Below, in pieces: positions 32,033-44,841 of a DNA stretch of 46,006 nucleotides. A program made the translations under genes and the position numbers. Each line of letters begins with the position of its first letter. Within the stretch, counting starts at the first letter, position 1. The stretch is from Streptomyces viridochromogenes DSM 40736. GTDB lineage: Bacteria; Actinomycetota; Actinomycetes; Streptomycetales; Streptomycetaceae. The stretch covers positions 256,674 to 302,679 of the forward strand of contig NZ_GG657757.1 in NCBI RefSeq assembly GCF_000158955.1, written 5' to 3'. The notes under the pieces were generated by a model that made no database searches, had not been told where the DNA came from, and saw only the letters and a program-made list of their open reading frames with translations.

Positions 32033-32836
32033 ATGAACCACGACATGCCCACCCCCTCCGGCACCAAGGACGTCGTCTCATCACACTCCGTGTTCGGCGC
32101 GCCCTGCTGGGTGAGCCTGACCAGTCGGGACGTCAAGGCGACGGAGGAGTTCTACGGGGCCGTCCTGGGCTGGCAGTGGCGGCCGGCCAAGCTCGGCGAC
32201 CCCTTCCGGATCGCACTGGTCGACGGCTCGCCGGTGGCCGGGATCGCCGGGGTGGCCACCATGTGGCAGATGGCCGTGGCGTGGACGCCGTACTTCGCCG
32301 TGCGGAGTGCGGACGCCGCGGTGGCACGGGTGCAGGAACGCATGGGCACGGTCGCGGTCGGGCCGATCTCGCTGCCCCCGGGGCGGGCGGCGCTGCTGGC
32401 CGACCGGGACGGGGCGACTTTCGGGGTCTGGGAGGGTGATCTGTTCACCGACTGGGAGACCTGGCGCACCGCACAGCCCGCCTTCATCACGCTGCACACG
32501 CGGGACGCGTTCGACGCCGCCATCTTCTACGGCGAGGTCCTCGACTGGGCGTCGCAGCACCCCGGCTGCTGCGAGGTCCACTACGAGGGCGGCGAGGTCG
32601 TCCTGCGCAGCCGCGGCGACGTGGTGGCCCGGATCGAGTCGGGGGCACTGGAGTCCGCCCCCGACCCGGCGATCCGGCCGCACTGGCAGGTCCACTTCAC
32701 CGTCGACGACGTCGAGGCCTGCGCCCGCGCCGCGGAACTGCACGGCGGCAGCGTGCTGTCCAAGGGCAGCGACGAGGCCGTGCTGCGCGACCACGACGGC
32801 GCGCAGTTCACGGTGACGGCGCGCAGAACCCGCTGA
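32033..32836 (+). CDS. Two-domain VOC (glyoxalase/extradiol dioxygenase-like) protein
   Basis: This 267-residue protein has two vicinal-oxygen-chelate modules. The first begins FGAPCWVSLTSRDVKATEEFY (split here as FGAPCWVSLT, SRDVKATEEFYG) and ends ALLADRDGATFGVWEG. The second begins PAFITLHTRDAFDAAIFYGE and ends LRDHDGAQFTV. The order matches Streptomyces hydroxylase-like VOC proteins of unknown substrate. The metal-ligand His/Glu set is not clear, so binding rather than catalysis is possible. The ATG at 32033 follows AGGAC. A perfect SigB-type promoter lies upstream, so it should be induced under the stress that activates that sigma factor. Confidence 0.85.
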   Translation: MNHDMPTPSGTKDVVSSHSVFGAPCWVSLTSRDVKATEEFYGAVLGWQWRPAKLGDPFRIALVDGSPVAGIAGVATMWQMAVAWTPYFAVRSADAAVARVQERMGTVAVGPISLPPGRAALLADRDGATFGVWEGDLFTDWETWRTAQPAFITLHTRDAFDAAIFYGEVLDWASQHPGCCEVHYEGGEVVLRSRGDVVARIESGALESAPDPAIRPHWQVHFTVDDVEACARAAELHGGSVLSKGSDEAVLRDHDGAQFTVTARRTR

Positions 32837-32896
32837 GCCCGCAGGGAGTGTGCCGCCCGGTGGCCGCTGCCCACCGAGTCCACGAGACCCAGCCCG

Positions 32897-35052
<2,156 letters not shown>

Positions 35053-35056
<4 letters not shown>

Positions 35057-35565
35057 CGGGCCTCCTCCAGGACCTCGTCCGGAGCGTCGGCCGGTCCGGC
35101 CAGCTGGGCCACCCGTACCTCGCGGGGCACGTCGAGGCCCTCGCTCAGGTGCGGCGCGGGCGCGGTCGGCACCAGCGGGACGCGTTCGCCGGCGCGGGCG
35201 CGCTGCGAGAACCAGATGACCTTGCTGCCGGTCTCGGTGGCGCAGCAGCCCCAGCCGTCGCTCATCGCCGCGAGGTGCTCCAGGCAGCCTCTCAGCTCCT
35301 GGTCCGGGCGCAGGGCGCGGTCGTTGTCCCCGATGGCGGTGATCAGGTGCTGCCCGTTCCACCACATCTCGATCGACGTGTTCTTGTCCGTGGCGTGCTC
35401 GTCGATGGCCTTGAGCAGCATCTCGGCACCACCGCAGACGGGCTGGACGAGGTTGTCCAGGTCCCAGAACCTCAGGTGAGCGGCCAGAATGCGGCTGACC
35501 TGTCCCACCCGGTCCGGGCTGACTTCCACGTCGAGGTGGTAGTAGCAGGGCACTGCGGTCTTCAT
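35053..35565 (-). CDS. HATPase-like regulatory protein lacking the N-box asparagine
   Basis: This 170-residue protein resembles the Streptomyces ATP-binding regulators related to RsbW and the pep2-type proteins: [16 protein letters not shown], an N-box-like [14 protein letters not shown], then [13 protein letters not shown] and [16 protein letters not shown]. In active members the N-box contains ELLxNxxxH; here the asparagine that holds Mg-ATP is not present. It could bind a partner without ATP turnover. The ATG at 35565 has AGGAG upstream. It is translationally coupled to glgX (GTGA), so its role is probably linked to glucan metabolism, but which sigma or anti-sigma partner it has is unknown. 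Confidence 0.75.
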
Positions 35566-35662
35566 CGGTCGGCTCCTCACCGCGAAGCTCAGCTCCTCCT
35601 CGCTCCCGCGGTCTGCGGGACGAGCCCCGAACACGGAACGTGAGTGTGTATCGCTTCTGAGT

Positions 35663-35703
35663 CACCCTCAGAGTGAGGGTGCTAGCCCGTTCGTGCAACA
35701 CGA
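35663..35703. promoter_or_regulatory. Inverted repeats in the divergent glg regulatory region
   Basis: CACCCTCA/TGAGGGTG with a 3-nt centre (35663-35681) and TCGTG/CACGA with a 3-nt centre (35691-35703) lie 100-140 bp upstream of the HATPase-like gene. They are likely operators in the 363-bp gap before the DUF5133 gene. No other gene is seen in the gap. Confidence 0.4.
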
Positions 35704-35928
35704 GCGCACACCTGAGGCGACAGCGCACACAAGTGAGCAGCTTCTCGCATCCCCCGAACGGCGCATCCGCGCGGCTGTCCAGCGAAGATCCAACAGGACG
35801 CTGCGTCCTCGCGCGTGCACCATGTGTGAAGAACTCGATCGCCGTTACGGGTCCGTGCCGCTGTGCGCGCGGCCCCCGTCCGACCGTCGGGAGACCGTCC
35901 CCCTCGAGCCCGAAAGGTGATCGGCGCC

Positions 35929-36228
35929 ATGCTGCTACCCGCCAAAGCCGAAGTCGCCCGGCAGTTGCGGCGTTACCGGGCCTGGGAACGCGTGATGCTC
36001 GCGGCACCGAACGACCGCACGGTCCGGGCCACGTTCGAGGACTCCGGTTACACGCTCTGCGTGCTGATGGGGAAGCGGTGCGCGCGGGAGGCTGCGGACG
36101 CGGCCGAGCGGTACCTGCGCACGCCCCAGGTCACCTATCTGGAGGAGCAGAGCGAACGGCCCCTTCCGGCCGCGGCGGTCGGGCGAAGACCGCCGGCTGC
36201 GAAGCGGCGCTCCCCGGCGGCCATGTAG
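35929..36228 (+). CDS. DUF5133 protein
   Basis: This 99-residue soluble protein has the DUF5133 pattern: [20 protein letters not shown] at the start and [20 protein letters not shown] in the middle, followed by a helix and a basic tail. DUF5133 proteins occur in many copies in Streptomyces; their function is unknown. The ATG at 35929 follows AAAGG at about 9 nt. It lies 74 bp upstream of glgE on the same strand, separated by an 18-bp palindrome, so it may be cotranscribed with part of the operon. Confidence 0.7.
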   Translation: MLLPAKAEVARQLRRYRAWERVMLAAPNDRTVRATFEDSGYTLCVLMGKRCAREAADAAERYLRTPQVTYLEEQSERPLPAAAVGRRPPAAKRRSPAAM

Positions 36229-36257
36229 CGCCCCTCCCGCACGTCTTGTCCCCTGAA

Positions 36258-36275
36258 CCGGGCCCGCGGGCCCGG
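36258..36275. terminator. Perfect 18-bp palindrome between the DUF5133 gene and glgE
   Basis: CCGGGCCCGCGGGCCCGG is fully self-complementary and is followed by CTTTC. It lies 27 bp before the glgE ATG and could act as an attenuator or operator rather than a full terminator. Confidence 0.4.
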
Positions 36276-36302
36276 CTTTCGACCACGGTGGAGGTGAGGA
36301 CC

Positions 36303-38300
36303 ATGAGCAGGACCCGGGCCATCGGCCGTGTCCCGGTGCGGGATGTCCGCCCGGCCGTGGAGAACGGCAACCGGCCGGCCAAGGCGGTCGTGGGAGAGAC
36401 GTTCGAGGTCACCGCCACCGTGTTCCGGGAGGGGCACGACGCGGTCGCCGCCAACGTCGTCCTGAAGGATCCCGAGGGCCGGCCCGGGCCGTGGACGCCG
36501 ATGCGGGAGCTGGCCCGCGGCACGGACCGGTGGGGCGCGGAGGTCACCGCGGACGCCGTCGGCCGCTGGACGTACCGGGTGGAGGCGTGGAGCGATCCGG
36601 TCGCCACCTGGCGCCGTACGGCGGGCATCAAGGTGCCGGCGGGTATCGACCCGGGTCTGGTCCTGGAAGAGGGTGCCGAACTTCACGAGCGAGCGGCGGC
36701 CGGCGTGCCGAAGGAGGACGGCCGCGCTGTGCTGCTCGGCGCGGCGAAGACGCTGCGCGACGACTCGCTGACCCCGTCGGCGCGGTTGGCGGGGGCGTTG
36801 ACGCCGGAGGTGGACGAGGTGCTGGCCCGGCATCCGCTGCGGGACCTGGTCACCACCTCCGAGCCGCTGCCGCTGCTGGTCGAGCGGGAGCGGGCCCTTT
36901 ACGGCTCCTGGTACGAGTTCTTCCCGCGTTCCGAGGGCACCCGCACCCAGCCCCACGGCACCTTCCGCACCGCCGCCCGCAGACTGCCGGCGATCGCCGC
37001 GATGGGCTTCGACGTGGTCTACCTGCCCCCGATCCACCCCATCGGCACCACCTTCCGCAAGGGCAAGAACAACTCCCTCTCCCCCGGCCCCGACGACGTC
37101 GGCGTGCCCTGGGCGATCGGCTCGCCCGAGGGCGGCCACGACGCCGTCCACCCCGCCCTGGGCACCCTGGAGGACTTCACCTGGTTCGTGGACCAGGCCC
37201 GGGACCTGGGCCTGGAGGTCGCGCTGGACTTCGCCCTGCAGTGCTCCCCGGACCACCCCTGGGTGCAGAAACACCCCGAGTGGTTCCACCACCGCCCCGA
37301 CGGCACCATCGCCTACGCCGAGAACCCGCCCAAGAAGTACCAGGACATCTACCCCATCGCCTTCGACGCCGACATGGACGGCCTGATCGCCGAGACCGTG
37401 CGGGTGCTGCGGCACTGGATGGACCACGGCGTGCGGATCTTCCGGGTGGACAACCCGCACACCAAACCGGTCGTCTTCTGGGAGCGGGTGATCGCGGAGG
37501 TCAACCGCACCGACCCCGACGTGATCTTCCTGGCGGAGGCGTTCACCCGCCCGGCGATGATGCACACCCTGGCCCAGATCGGCTTCCAGCAGTCCTACAC
37601 CTACTTCACCTGGCGCAACACCAAGCAGGAACTGACCGAGTACCTCACCGAACTGTCGGGCGAGGCCGCCTCCTACATGCGGCCCAACTTCTTCACCAAC
37701 ACCCCCGACATCCTGCACGCCTACCTCCAGACCGGCGGCCGGCCCGCCTTCGAGGTCCGGGCCGTGCTCGCCGCGACCCTCTCCCCCACCTGGGGCATCT
37801 ACTCCGGCTACGAGCTGTGCGAGAACACCCCGCTGCGCGAGGGCAGCGAGGAGTACCTCGACTCGGAGAAGTACCAGCTCAGGCACCGTGACTGGGTCAC
37901 CGCCGAACGCGAGGGGCGCACCCTGACCCCGCTGCTGACCAGGCTCAACACCATCCGTCGGGAGAATCCGGCCCTCCAGCAGCTGCGCGATCTCCACTTC
38001 CACGAGGCGGACCAGGAAGCGGTGATCGTCTATTCGAAGCGGAAGGGTTCGAACACGGTTCTGGTGGTCGCCAACCTCGACCCGCACCACGCCCAGGAGG
38101 CGACGGTCTCGTTGGACATGCCGCAACTCGGCCTGGACTGGCACGAGTCGGTGCCGGTGCGCGACGAGCTCACCGGCGAGACCTACCACTGGAGCAGGCA
38201 CAGCTACGTGCGTCTGGAGCCGGGGCGGGCTCCCGCGCACGTCTTCCACGTCCTGTCACCGCCCGCCGCGGGGGCGAACGGAGGGACAGGAACGTCATGA
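36303..38300 (+). CDS. glgE: Maltosyltransferase GlgE (alpha-1,4-glucan:maltose-1-phosphate maltosyltransferase)
   Basis: This 665-residue GH13_3 enzyme transfers maltose from alpha-maltose-1-phosphate to the non-reducing end of alpha-1,4-glucan. Nucleophile D383 is in FRVDNPH, acid/base E412 in FLAEAF and the third acid D469 in [10 protein letters not shown]. The spacings equal those of the structurally known Streptomyces GlgE (D394/E423/D480). The N-terminal S-helix and beta domain (residues 1-200) and the GlgE-typical [12 protein letters not shown] are present. The ATG has GGAGGTGAGG upstream and its stop overlaps the treS start (ATGA). It is the first gene of the operon glgE-treS-pep2-glgB. 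Confidence 0.97.
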   Translation: MSRTRAIGRVPVRDVRPAVENGNRPAKAVVGETFEVTATVFREGHDAVAANVVLKDPEGRPGPWTPMRELARGTDRWGAEVTADAVGRWTYRVEAWSDPVATWRRTAGIKVPAGIDPGLVLEEGAELHERAAAGVPKEDGRAVLLGAAKTLRDDSLTPSARLAGALTPEVDEVLARHPLRDLVTTSEPLPLLVERERALYGSWYEFFPRSEGTRTQPHGTFRTAARRLPAIAAMGFDVVYLPPIHPIGTTFRKGKNNSLSPGPDDVGVPWAIGSPEGGHDAVHPALGTLEDFTWFVDQARDLGLEVALDFALQCSPDHPWVQKHPEWFHHRPDGTIAYAENPPKKYQDIYPIAFDADMDGLIAETVRVLRHWMDHGVRIFRVDNPHTKPVVFWERVIAEVNRTDPDVIFLAEAFTRPAMMHTLAQIGFQQSYTYFTWRNTKQELTEYLTELSGEAASYMRPNFFTNTPDILHAYLQTGGRPAFEVRAVLAATLSPTWGIYSGYELCENTPLREGSEEYLDSEKYQLRHRDWVTAEREGRTLTPLLTRLNTIRRENPALQQLRDLHFHEADQEAVIVYSKRKGSNTVLVVANLDPHHAQEATVSLDMPQLGLDWHESVPVRDELTGETYHWSRHSYVRLEPGRAPAHVFHVLSPPAAGANGGTGTS

Positions 38301-40015
38301 CCGTGAACGAGCCCGTGCTGGACACCTTCGAGGACACTCCCGCAAGGGACCGGGACCCGGACTGGTTCAAGCGCGCCGTCTTCTACGAGGTGCTCGTCCG
38401 CTCGTTCCAGGACAGCGACGGCGACGGCGTCGGTGACCTGAAGGGCCTGACCGCAAAGCTCGACTACCTCCAGTGGCTCGGCGTCGACTGCCTGTGGCTG
38501 CCCCCGTTCTTCAAGTCCCCCCTGCGCGACGGGGGTTACGACGTCGCCGACTACACGGCCGTGCTGCCGGAGTTCGGTGACCTGGCCGACTTCGTGGAGT
38601 TCGTCGACGCCGCCCACCAGCGCGGCATGCGCGTGATCATCGACTTCGTCATGAACCACACCAGCGACCAGCACCCGTGGTTCCAGGAGTCGAGGAAGGA
38701 CCCCGACGGGCCCTACGGCGACTACTACGTGTGGGCCGACGACGACAAGGGTTATCCGGACGCGCGGATCATCTTCGTCGACACCGAGACGTCGAACTGG
38801 ACCCACGACCCGGTGCGGGGCCAGTACTTCTTCCACCGCTTCTTCTCGCACCAGCCGGATCTCAACTACGAGAACCCGCGCGTCCAGGAGGAGATCCTGG
38901 CCGCGCTGAAGTTCTGGCTGGACCTGGGCATCGACGGCTTCCGCCTGGACGCCGTGCCGTACCTGTACGCGGCCGAGGACACCAACTGCGAGAACCTGCC
39001 CGCCACCCACGCATTCCTCAAACGGGTCCGTCGCGAGATCGACGCGCAGTACCCGGACACCGTGCTGCTGGCCGAGGCCAACCAGTGGCCCGAGGACGTC
39101 GTCGACTACTTCGGCGACTACCCCAGCGGCGGCGACGAGTGCCACATGGCCTTCCACTTCCCGGTCATGCCGCGCATCTTCATGGCGGTGCGGCGCGAGT
39201 CGCGCTACCCGGTCTCCGAGATCCTGGCCAAGACGCCGGCCATCCCCTCGGGCTGCCAGTGGGGCATGTTCCTGCGCAACCACGACGAGCTCACGCTGGA
39301 GATGGTCACCGACGAAGAGCGCGACTACATGTGGGCCGAGTACGCCAAGGACCCACGGATGCGGGCCAACATCGGCATCCGGCGCCGCCTCGCGCCCCTG
39401 CTGGACAACGACCGGCACACCATCGAGCTGTTCACCGCGCTCCTGCTGGCCCTCCCCGGCTCACCGATCCTCTACTACGGCGACGAGATCGGCATGGGGG
39501 ACAACATCTGGCTCGGCGACCGCGACGCGGTCCGGACACCGATGCAGTGGACACCCGACCGCAACGCCGGGTTCTCGACCTGCGACCCGGGCCGCCTCTT
39601 CCTGCCGGCGATCATGGACCCGGTCTACGGCCATCAGGTCACCAACGTCGAGGCGTCGATGTCGTCGCCCTCGTCGCTGCTGCACTGGACCCGCCGCATG
39701 ATCGAGATCCGCAAGCAGAACCCCGCCTTCGGCCTCGGTACCTACACCGAACTTCCCTCCTCCAACCCGGCGGTGCTGGCGTTCCTGCGGGAGTACGAGG
39801 ACGACCTGGTGCTGTGCGTCAACAACTTCGCGCGCTTCGCCCAGCCCACCGAGCTCGATCTGCGCGAGTTCGCCGGGCGGCACCCGGTGGAGCTGTTCGG
39901 CGGAGTCCGCTTCCCGGCCATCGGCGAACTGCCGTACCTGCTGACCCTCGGGGGCCACGGCTTCTACTGGTTCCGGCTCAACCGAGTCGCATCCCGCATC
40001 GGCAGGCGACTGTGA
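38297..40015 (+). CDS. treS: Trehalose synthase TreS (trehalose-maltose isomerase)
   Basis: This 572-residue GH13_16 enzyme interconverts trehalose and maltose. Catalytic residues are D218 in [12 protein letters not shown]260 in LLAEANQW and D330 in RNHDEL; the [14 protein letters not shown] block is also typical. It lacks a fused maltokinase domain; that activity is encoded by the next gene. The ATG overlaps the glgE stop by 4 bp, so synthesis is coupled. It supplies maltose for Pep2 and can also release trehalose as a compatible solute. Confidence 0.97.
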   Translation: MTVNEPVLDTFEDTPARDRDPDWFKRAVFYEVLVRSFQDSDGDGVGDLKGLTAKLDYLQWLGVDCLWLPPFFKSPLRDGGYDVADYTAVLPEFGDLADFVEFVDAAHQRGMRVIIDFVMNHTSDQHPWFQESRKDPDGPYGDYYVWADDDKGYPDARIIFVDTETSNWTHDPVRGQYFFHRFFSHQPDLNYENPRVQEEILAALKFWLDLGIDGFRLDAVPYLYAAEDTNCENLPATHAFLKRVRREIDAQYPDTVLLAEANQWPEDVVDYFGDYPSGGDECHMAFHFPVMPRIFMAVRRESRYPVSEILAKTPAIPSGCQWGMFLRNHDELTLEMVTDEERDYMWAEYAKDPRMRANIGIRRRLAPLLDNDRHTIELFTALLLALPGSPILYYGDEIGMGDNIWLGDRDAVRTPMQWTPDRNAGFSTCDPGRLFLPAIMDPVYGHQVTNVEASMSSPSSLLHWTRRMIEIRKQNPAFGLGTYTELPSSNPAVLAFLREYEDDLVLCVNNFARFAQPTELDLREFAGRHPVELFGGVRFPAIGELPYLLTLGGHGFYWFRLNRVASRIGRRL

Positions 40016-40043
40016 GCACGCGCCGACGAAAGGAGGCGTGACC

Positions 40044-41405
40044 ATGCCGAAGACGGCATCCGTCCGCCCCGGCCCCACGCGCCTGGCCGAGCCCATGGAG
40101 TCGCTCGGCGTACTGCTGCGTGACTGGCTGCCGCGACAGCGCTGGTTCGCGGGCAAGGACCGGCCCGTCACCGAGCTCGGCCTGCTGTCGATGACCGAGC
40201 TGTTCCCGGGCTGTCTGCACCTGCTGGTGCACGCCGGCCACACAGGCGTGCCCTCGCCCGGCGGGGCCCTCCCGGCCGGCGACTGCTACCAGCTGCTGCT
40301 CGGCGTACGGGAGCACCCGTCACCGCGCCTCGGCCGGGCGCTCATCGGACGGGTGCAGGACGGGCCGCTCGCCGGCCTGACGGTCTACGACGCGCTGCAC
40401 GACCCCCGCTCGGCCCAGTTGCTCCTGGACCGGCTGCGGCTTCCCGGCACCGCGGGCCCCCTGCGCTTCGACTGCGACCCGGACCAGGAGGTGCCCGCCG
40501 GACTGGTGCCGCGGCTGCTGGACGCGGAGCAGTCCAACTCCTCGCTGGTGTACGGCGACGAGTACATCCTGAAGGTCTTCCGGCGGATCCAGCCGGGGGT
40601 CAATCCCGATCTGGAGGTGCCGGGCGCGCTGGTTCGTCAGGGCTGCCACCGCGTCCCCGCACCCGTGGCCTGGTTCCAGACGAAGCATCCGTTCAGGGCC
40701 ACGCTCGGCGTGCTCCAGCCGTACCTGCGGGACGCCTCCGACGGCTGGACGCTGGCGCTGCACGCCCTGGCCGCCGGCGACGACTTCACGGTGCAGGCCC
40801 GGGCGCTGGGCGCGGCGACGGCGGACGTGCACCTCGCGCTGGCCTCGGCCTTCCCGGTCGGCGCGCCCGGGGAGAACGGGCGCACGGCGGCGGCGATGAC
40901 CGAGCGGCTGGACGCCGCCGCGCACTGTGTGCCCGCGCTCCAGCCGTTCGTGCCGGGCCTGCGGACCGCGTTCGCCGCCCTCACCACCTGCGATGCCGGT
41001 CCGCCCGCTCAGCGCATCCACGGCGACCTGCACCTGGGCCAGGTACTGCGGGCCGGGCGCGAGTGGTTCGTCATCGACTTCGAGGGCGAGCCGTCCCGGC
41101 CGCTCTCCGAACGGCGCAGCGCCCACTCCCCCGTGCGGGACATCGCCGGGATGCTGCGCTCGTTCGACTACGCCGCCCGGCAGCGCCGCCCCTGGCGGCC
41201 GGAGTGGGCGCGTCGCTGCCGCGAGGCCTACTGCGCGGGCTATGCCGCCCGGGCCGGCTGGGACCCCCGCAAGAAACACGGACTGCTCCGCGCCTACGAG
41301 ACGGACCGGGCCGTGTACGAGGTGCTGTACGAGGCACGGCACCGCCCCGACTGGCTGCCTGTACCGATGGCGGCGATCGAGCGCCTCGCTGTGAGAGGAG
41401 ACTGA
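40044..41405 (+). CDS. pep2: Maltokinase Pep2
   Basis: This 453-residue kinase phosphorylates maltose at C1 with ATP, giving the GlgE substrate. The N-terminal cap begins PRQRWFAGKDRPV; the kinase core has HGDLHLGQVL with catalytic base D328 and FVIDFEGEP for metal binding, as in aminoglycoside-phosphotransferase-like enzymes. The ATG at 40044 is chosen over the GTG at 40038 because AGGAGG ends 7 nt before it. It follows treS by 28 bp and precedes glgB by 3 bp. Mak or Pep2 is used as the name for the same enzyme. Confidence 0.95.
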   Translation: MPKTASVRPGPTRLAEPMESLGVLLRDWLPRQRWFAGKDRPVTELGLLSMTELFPGCLHLLVHAGHTGVPSPGGALPAGDCYQLLLGVREHPSPRLGRALIGRVQDGPLAGLTVYDALHDPRSAQLLLDRLRLPGTAGPLRFDCDPDQEVPAGLVPRLLDAEQSNSSLVYGDEYILKVFRRIQPGVNPDLEVPGALVRQGCHRVPAPVAWFQTKHPFRATLGVLQPYLRDASDGWTLALHALAAGDDFTVQARALGAATADVHLALASAFPVGAPGENGRTAAAMTERLDAAAHCVPALQPFVPGLRTAFAALTTCDAGPPAQRIHGDLHLGQVLRAGREWFVIDFEGEPSRPLSERRSAHSPVRDIAGMLRSFDYAARQRRPWRPEWARRCREAYCAGYAARAGWDPRKKHGLLRAYETDRAVYEVLYEARHRPDWLPVPMAAIERLAVRGD

Positions 41406-41408
41406 GCC

Positions 41409-43616
41409 GTGGCCCTGCGCGACACCTCAATCCCGGAGCCGGCCGGCCCGCTCCCGAACACGACCGCGTCCGCCCTGAGCCCGCAGGACCGCGGGCGCCT
41501 GCTGGCGGGCGCCCATCACGATCCGCACGCGCTGCTGGGCGCCCACCCCGTTCCCGGCGGGATCGTGTTCCGGGCGCTGCGGCCCTTCGCCCGTTCCGTG
41601 AGCGTCGTGATCGGCGGGAAGCGCACCGCCCTCGTCTCGGAGGGCGACGGTCTCTTCTCGGGTGTGCTGCCGCTGGCGGAGATCCCCGAGTACCTGCTGC
41701 ACGTGGCCTACGAGGGCGGCGAGCAGGAGACGCACGACCCGTACCGCTTCCTGCCCGCGCTCGGCGAGCTGGACCTGCATCTGATCCGCGAGGGCCGGCA
41801 CGAGCAGCTCTGGCAGGCGCTCGGCGCACAGCCGATGACCCACGAGGGCGTGACCGGCACCCGCTTCACGGTGTGGGCGCCGAACGCGCAGGGCGTGCGG
41901 GTCGCCGCGGACTTCACCCACTGGGACGGTACGCAGTTCCCGATGCGGTCCCTGGGCGCCTGCGGGGTGTGGGAGCTGTTCCTGCCGGGCGTCGGCGAGG
42001 GCACCGCCTACAAGTTCGAGATCCACTCCCGGTACGGCCACCGCTTCCTCAAGGCCGACCCGATGGCGCGCCGCACGGAGGAACCGCCGAACACGGCGTC
42101 GATCGTGACGGCCTCGCACTACGAGTGGGGCGACGCCGAGTGGATGGCGCACCGCGCGGACACGCCGGTGCACGAGGCGCCGTTCTCGGTGTACGAGGTG
42201 CATCTGGCGTCCTGGCGCCCGGGGCTGGACTACCGCGGGCTCGCCGAGGAGCTTCCGGCGTACGTCAAGGACCTCGGCTTCACGCACGTCGAACTGATGC
42301 CGGTCGCCGAACATCCCTTCCACGGCTCCTGGGGCTACCAGGTCACCGGGTTCTACGCGCCGACCGCGCGGCTTGGCTCCCCCGACGACTTCCGGTACTT
42401 CGTCGACGCCTGCCACCGGGCCGGCATCGGCGTGATCATGGACTGGGTCCCGGCGCACTTCCCGAAGGACGACTGGGCGCTGGCCCGGTTCGACGGGGAC
42501 CCGCTGTACGAGCCCGGGGACGACCGGCGCGCCGAGCACCCGGACTGGGGCACGTACGAGTTCGACTTCGCCCGCACCGAGGTGCGCAACTTCCTCGTGG
42601 CCAACGCGGTGTACTGGTGCGAGGAGTTCCACATCGACGGTCTGCGCGTGGACGCGGTCGCCTCGATGCTCTACCTCGACTACTCGCGCGAGGACGGCCA
42701 GTGGGAGCCCAACGCCTACGGCGGCCGGGAGGATCTGGCGGCCATGGGGTTCCTCCAGGAGATGAACGCGACCGTGTACCGGCGCGCTCCCGGCGTGGTC
42801 ACGATCGCGGAGGAGTCCACCGCCTGGGGCGGGGTGACCCGGCCCACCGACACCGGCGGGCTCGGTTTCGGGCTGAAGTGGAACATGGGCTGGATGCACG
42901 ACTCGCTGGAGTACCTCGCCCACGAGCCGGTGCACCGCAAGTACCACCACCACGAGATGACCTTCTCGATGGTGTACGCCTACAGCGAGAACTACGTGCT
43001 GCCGATCTCCCACGACGAGGTCGTGCACGGCAAGCAGGCACTGGTGTCGAAGGCGCCGGGCGACTGGTGGCAGCGGCGGGCGAACGTTCGCGCCTATCTG
43101 GGCTTCATGTGGAGCCATCCCGGCAAGCAGCTGCTGTTCATGGGGCAGGAGTTCGCGCAGGGGGCCGAGTGGTCGGTGGAGCACGGGCCGGAGTGGTGGC
43201 TGCTCGACGACGGCTACCACTCGGCGGGCGACCACCGGGGCGTGCGCGATCTGGTCCGCGACCTGAACGCGGCGTACCGGGCGACCCCGGCGCTGTGGCA
43301 GTGCGACACCCGCCCGGAGGGCTTTCGCTGGGTGGCGGTGGACTCGGCCGACGACAACGTCTTCGCGTTCCTCCGATACGACGCCGAGGGCAACCCGCTG
43401 CTCGCGGTGTCGAACTTCTCCCCCGTCGTCCGGCACGACTACGACCTGTGGGTCCCGGACGAGACCGAGGCCTGGCAGGAGAGCCTCAACACCGACGCCA
43501 CGCGCTACGGGGGCAGCGGCGTCACCAACCCGGATCCGGTGAAACGGGAGGACGGCCGTGTCCGCATCACCCTGCCTCCGCTGGCCACGGTCTGGCTGAC
43601 GCCGTTCGCTCCGTGA
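41409..43616 (+). CDS. glgB: 1,4-alpha-glucan branching enzyme GlgB
   Basis: This 735-residue enzyme has two N-terminal CBM48-type modules: one from about residue 30 with [11 protein letters not shown] and one with [20 protein letters not shown]. The GH13_9 catalytic barrel follows. Nucleophile D415 is in [14 protein letters not shown], acid/base E468 in IAEESTAW and D536 in [10 protein letters not shown]. It cuts alpha-1,4 chains and re-attaches them at O6. The GTG start follows pep2 by 3 bp with GAGGAG upstream. It closes the four-gene GlgE operon and is followed by a long hairpin. Confidence 0.97.
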   Translation: MALRDTSIPEPAGPLPNTTASALSPQDRGRLLAGAHHDPHALLGAHPVPGGIVFRALRPFARSVSVVIGGKRTALVSEGDGLFSGVLPLAEIPEYLLHVAYEGGEQETHDPYRFLPALGELDLHLIREGRHEQLWQALGAQPMTHEGVTGTRFTVWAPNAQGVRVAADFTHWDGTQFPMRSLGACGVWELFLPGVGEGTAYKFEIHSRYGHRFLKADPMARRTEEPPNTASIVTASHYEWGDAEWMAHRADTPVHEAPFSVYEVHLASWRPGLDYRGLAEELPAYVKDLGFTHVELMPVAEHPFHGSWGYQVTGFYAPTARLGSPDDFRYFVDACHRAGIGVIMDWVPAHFPKDDWALARFDGDPLYEPGDDRRAEHPDWGTYEFDFARTEVRNFLVANAVYWCEEFHIDGLRVDAVASMLYLDYSREDGQWEPNAYGGREDLAAMGFLQEMNATVYRRAPGVVTIAEESTAWGGVTRPTDTGGLGFGLKWNMGWMHDSLEYLAHEPVHRKYHHHEMTFSMVYAYSENYVLPISHDEVVHGKQALVSKAPGDWWQRRANVRAYLGFMWSHPGKQLLFMGQEFAQGAEWSVEHGPEWWLLDDGYHSAGDHRGVRDLVRDLNAAYRATPALWQCDTRPEGFRWVAVDSADDNVFAFLRYDAEGNPLLAVSNFSPVVRHDYDLWVPDETEAWQESLNTDATRYGGSGVTNPDPVKREDGRVRITLPPLATVWLTPFAP

Positions 43617-43666
43617 AGTCCTGCCGTCGCGCCAGGTGTCCCGCCGCCTGTGAGGGGCACTAAGGG

Positions 43667-43698
43667 TCGTACCCACCGGGAGAACCCGGTGGGTACGA
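43667..43698 (+). terminator. Strong hairpin terminator after glgB
   Basis: Perfect 14-bp arms (43667-43680 and 43685-43698) around an AGAA loop; the inner part is CCCACCGGG/CCCGGTGGG. No T-tract. It is the clearest transcription end in the window and probably ends the glg operon. It also sits 33 bp before the next gene start. Confidence 0.7.
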
Positions 43699-43730
43699 GG
43701 CGGCAGGGGCACAGAAGGGCGGGCATCAGG

Positions 43731-44819
43731 GTGCGCACCGTCGGAGTGGAGGAGGAACTCCTCCTGGTCGATCCGGAGACAGGGGAACCGCGGGCACTGT
43801 CCGCAGCAGTGCTCGCCCGGGCCGCGCAGAACGACGCGGAGCAGGACGTCTTCGAGAAGGAACTCCACGAGCAGATGCTGGAGTTCGCCACCCATCCGCA
43901 GTCGTCCATGGAGAGCCTGCGCGCGGAGATCGTCCGCTGCCGCAAGGAGGCCGCCCGGCACGCCGGGGAGATCGGCTGCACCGTCGCGGCGCTCGCCACC
44001 TCCCCGCTGCCGGTGAGCCCCGCCATCGGCGTCAACCGGCGCTACCAGTGGATGGCGGACCAGTACGGCATCGCCACCCGGGAGCAGCTCGTCATGGGCT
44101 GCCATGTGCACGTCTCGGTCGAGTCCGAGGACGAGGGCGTGGCGGTCGCCGACCGGCTGCGGCCCTGGCTCCAGGTCCTGAAGGCGATCAGTGCGAACTC
44201 GCCGTTCTGGCAGGGCAAGGACTCGGGTTACAGCAGCTATCGCAGCAGGGTGTGGCTGCGCTGGCCGTCGGCCGGTCCCACGGAGATCTTCGGGTCGGCC
44301 GAGCGCTACCACCGTCTGATCGCGGACATGGTGGCCACGGGCGTCATCCTCGACGACGGGATGATCTACTTCGACGCCCGGCTGTCCCAGCGGTACCCGA
44401 CGGTGGAGATCCGGGTCTCGGACGTCTGCCTGCACTCCGGCACCGCCGTGCTGGTCGCCATGCTCGCCCGCGGGCTGGTCGAGACCGCCGCGCGCGAGTG
44501 GCGGGAAGGCCGCGAACCGCTCGACCACAGTGTCACCCTGCTGCGGCTGGCCGACTGGCAGGCCGCCCGTTCCGGTCTGGCGGGCGAGCTGCTGCACCCC
44601 GTGACCATGCGGCGGATGCCCGCGGAGGCGGTCGTCCGTGCCCTGCTGGACCACGTCGAGGAGGCCCTCGCGGGCACCGGGGACCTCGATCGGGCACGGA
44701 CCGCCTGCGAGGAACTGCTGCGGAACGGCAACGGTGCCCAGGTGCAGCGCGCGCTGATGGAGCGCACGGGGAGCCTGCGGGACGTCGTCACCGAGTGCGT
44801 GCGCCTCACCCAGGCGTGA
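43731..44819 (+). CDS. GCS2-type carboxylate-amine ligase (YbdK family)
   Basis: This 362-residue protein matches the YbdK/GCS2 family, with VGVEEELLLVDPETGEPRAL at the N-terminus, a glycine-poor EKELHEQMLEFATHPQ, MGCHVHVSVE in the middle and PTVEIRVSDVC. YbdK has weak glutamate-cysteine ligase activity; actinobacteria make mycothiol, so the true substrate is likely another amino acid pair. The GTG start at 43731 gives the canonical N-terminus; an earlier GTG at 43650 would read through the glg terminator hairpin. It is probably transcribed from its own promoter. Confidence 0.85.
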   Translation: MRTVGVEEELLLVDPETGEPRALSAAVLARAAQNDAEQDVFEKELHEQMLEFATHPQSSMESLRAEIVRCRKEAARHAGEIGCTVAALATSPLPVSPAIGVNRRYQWMADQYGIATREQLVMGCHVHVSVESEDEGVAVADRLRPWLQVLKAISANSPFWQGKDSGYSSYRSRVWLRWPSAGPTEIFGSAERYHRLIADMVATGVILDDGMIYFDARLSQRYPTVEIRVSDVCLHSGTAVLVAMLARGLVETAAREWREGREPLDHSVTLLRLADWQAARSGLAGELLHPVTMRRMPAEAVVRALLDHVEEALAGTGDLDRARTACEELLRNGNGAQVQRALMERTGSLRDVVTECVRLTQA

Positions 44820-44841
44820 GGCGTCCCGGCTGCCGCGCGGT

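Noticed and set aside
41427..44654. 1075-codon open frame on the minus strand across glgB and the GCS2-type gene
   Set aside because: It spans two unrelated real genes and their terminator and encodes low-complexity His/Arg/Val-rich sequence; a product of high GC content.
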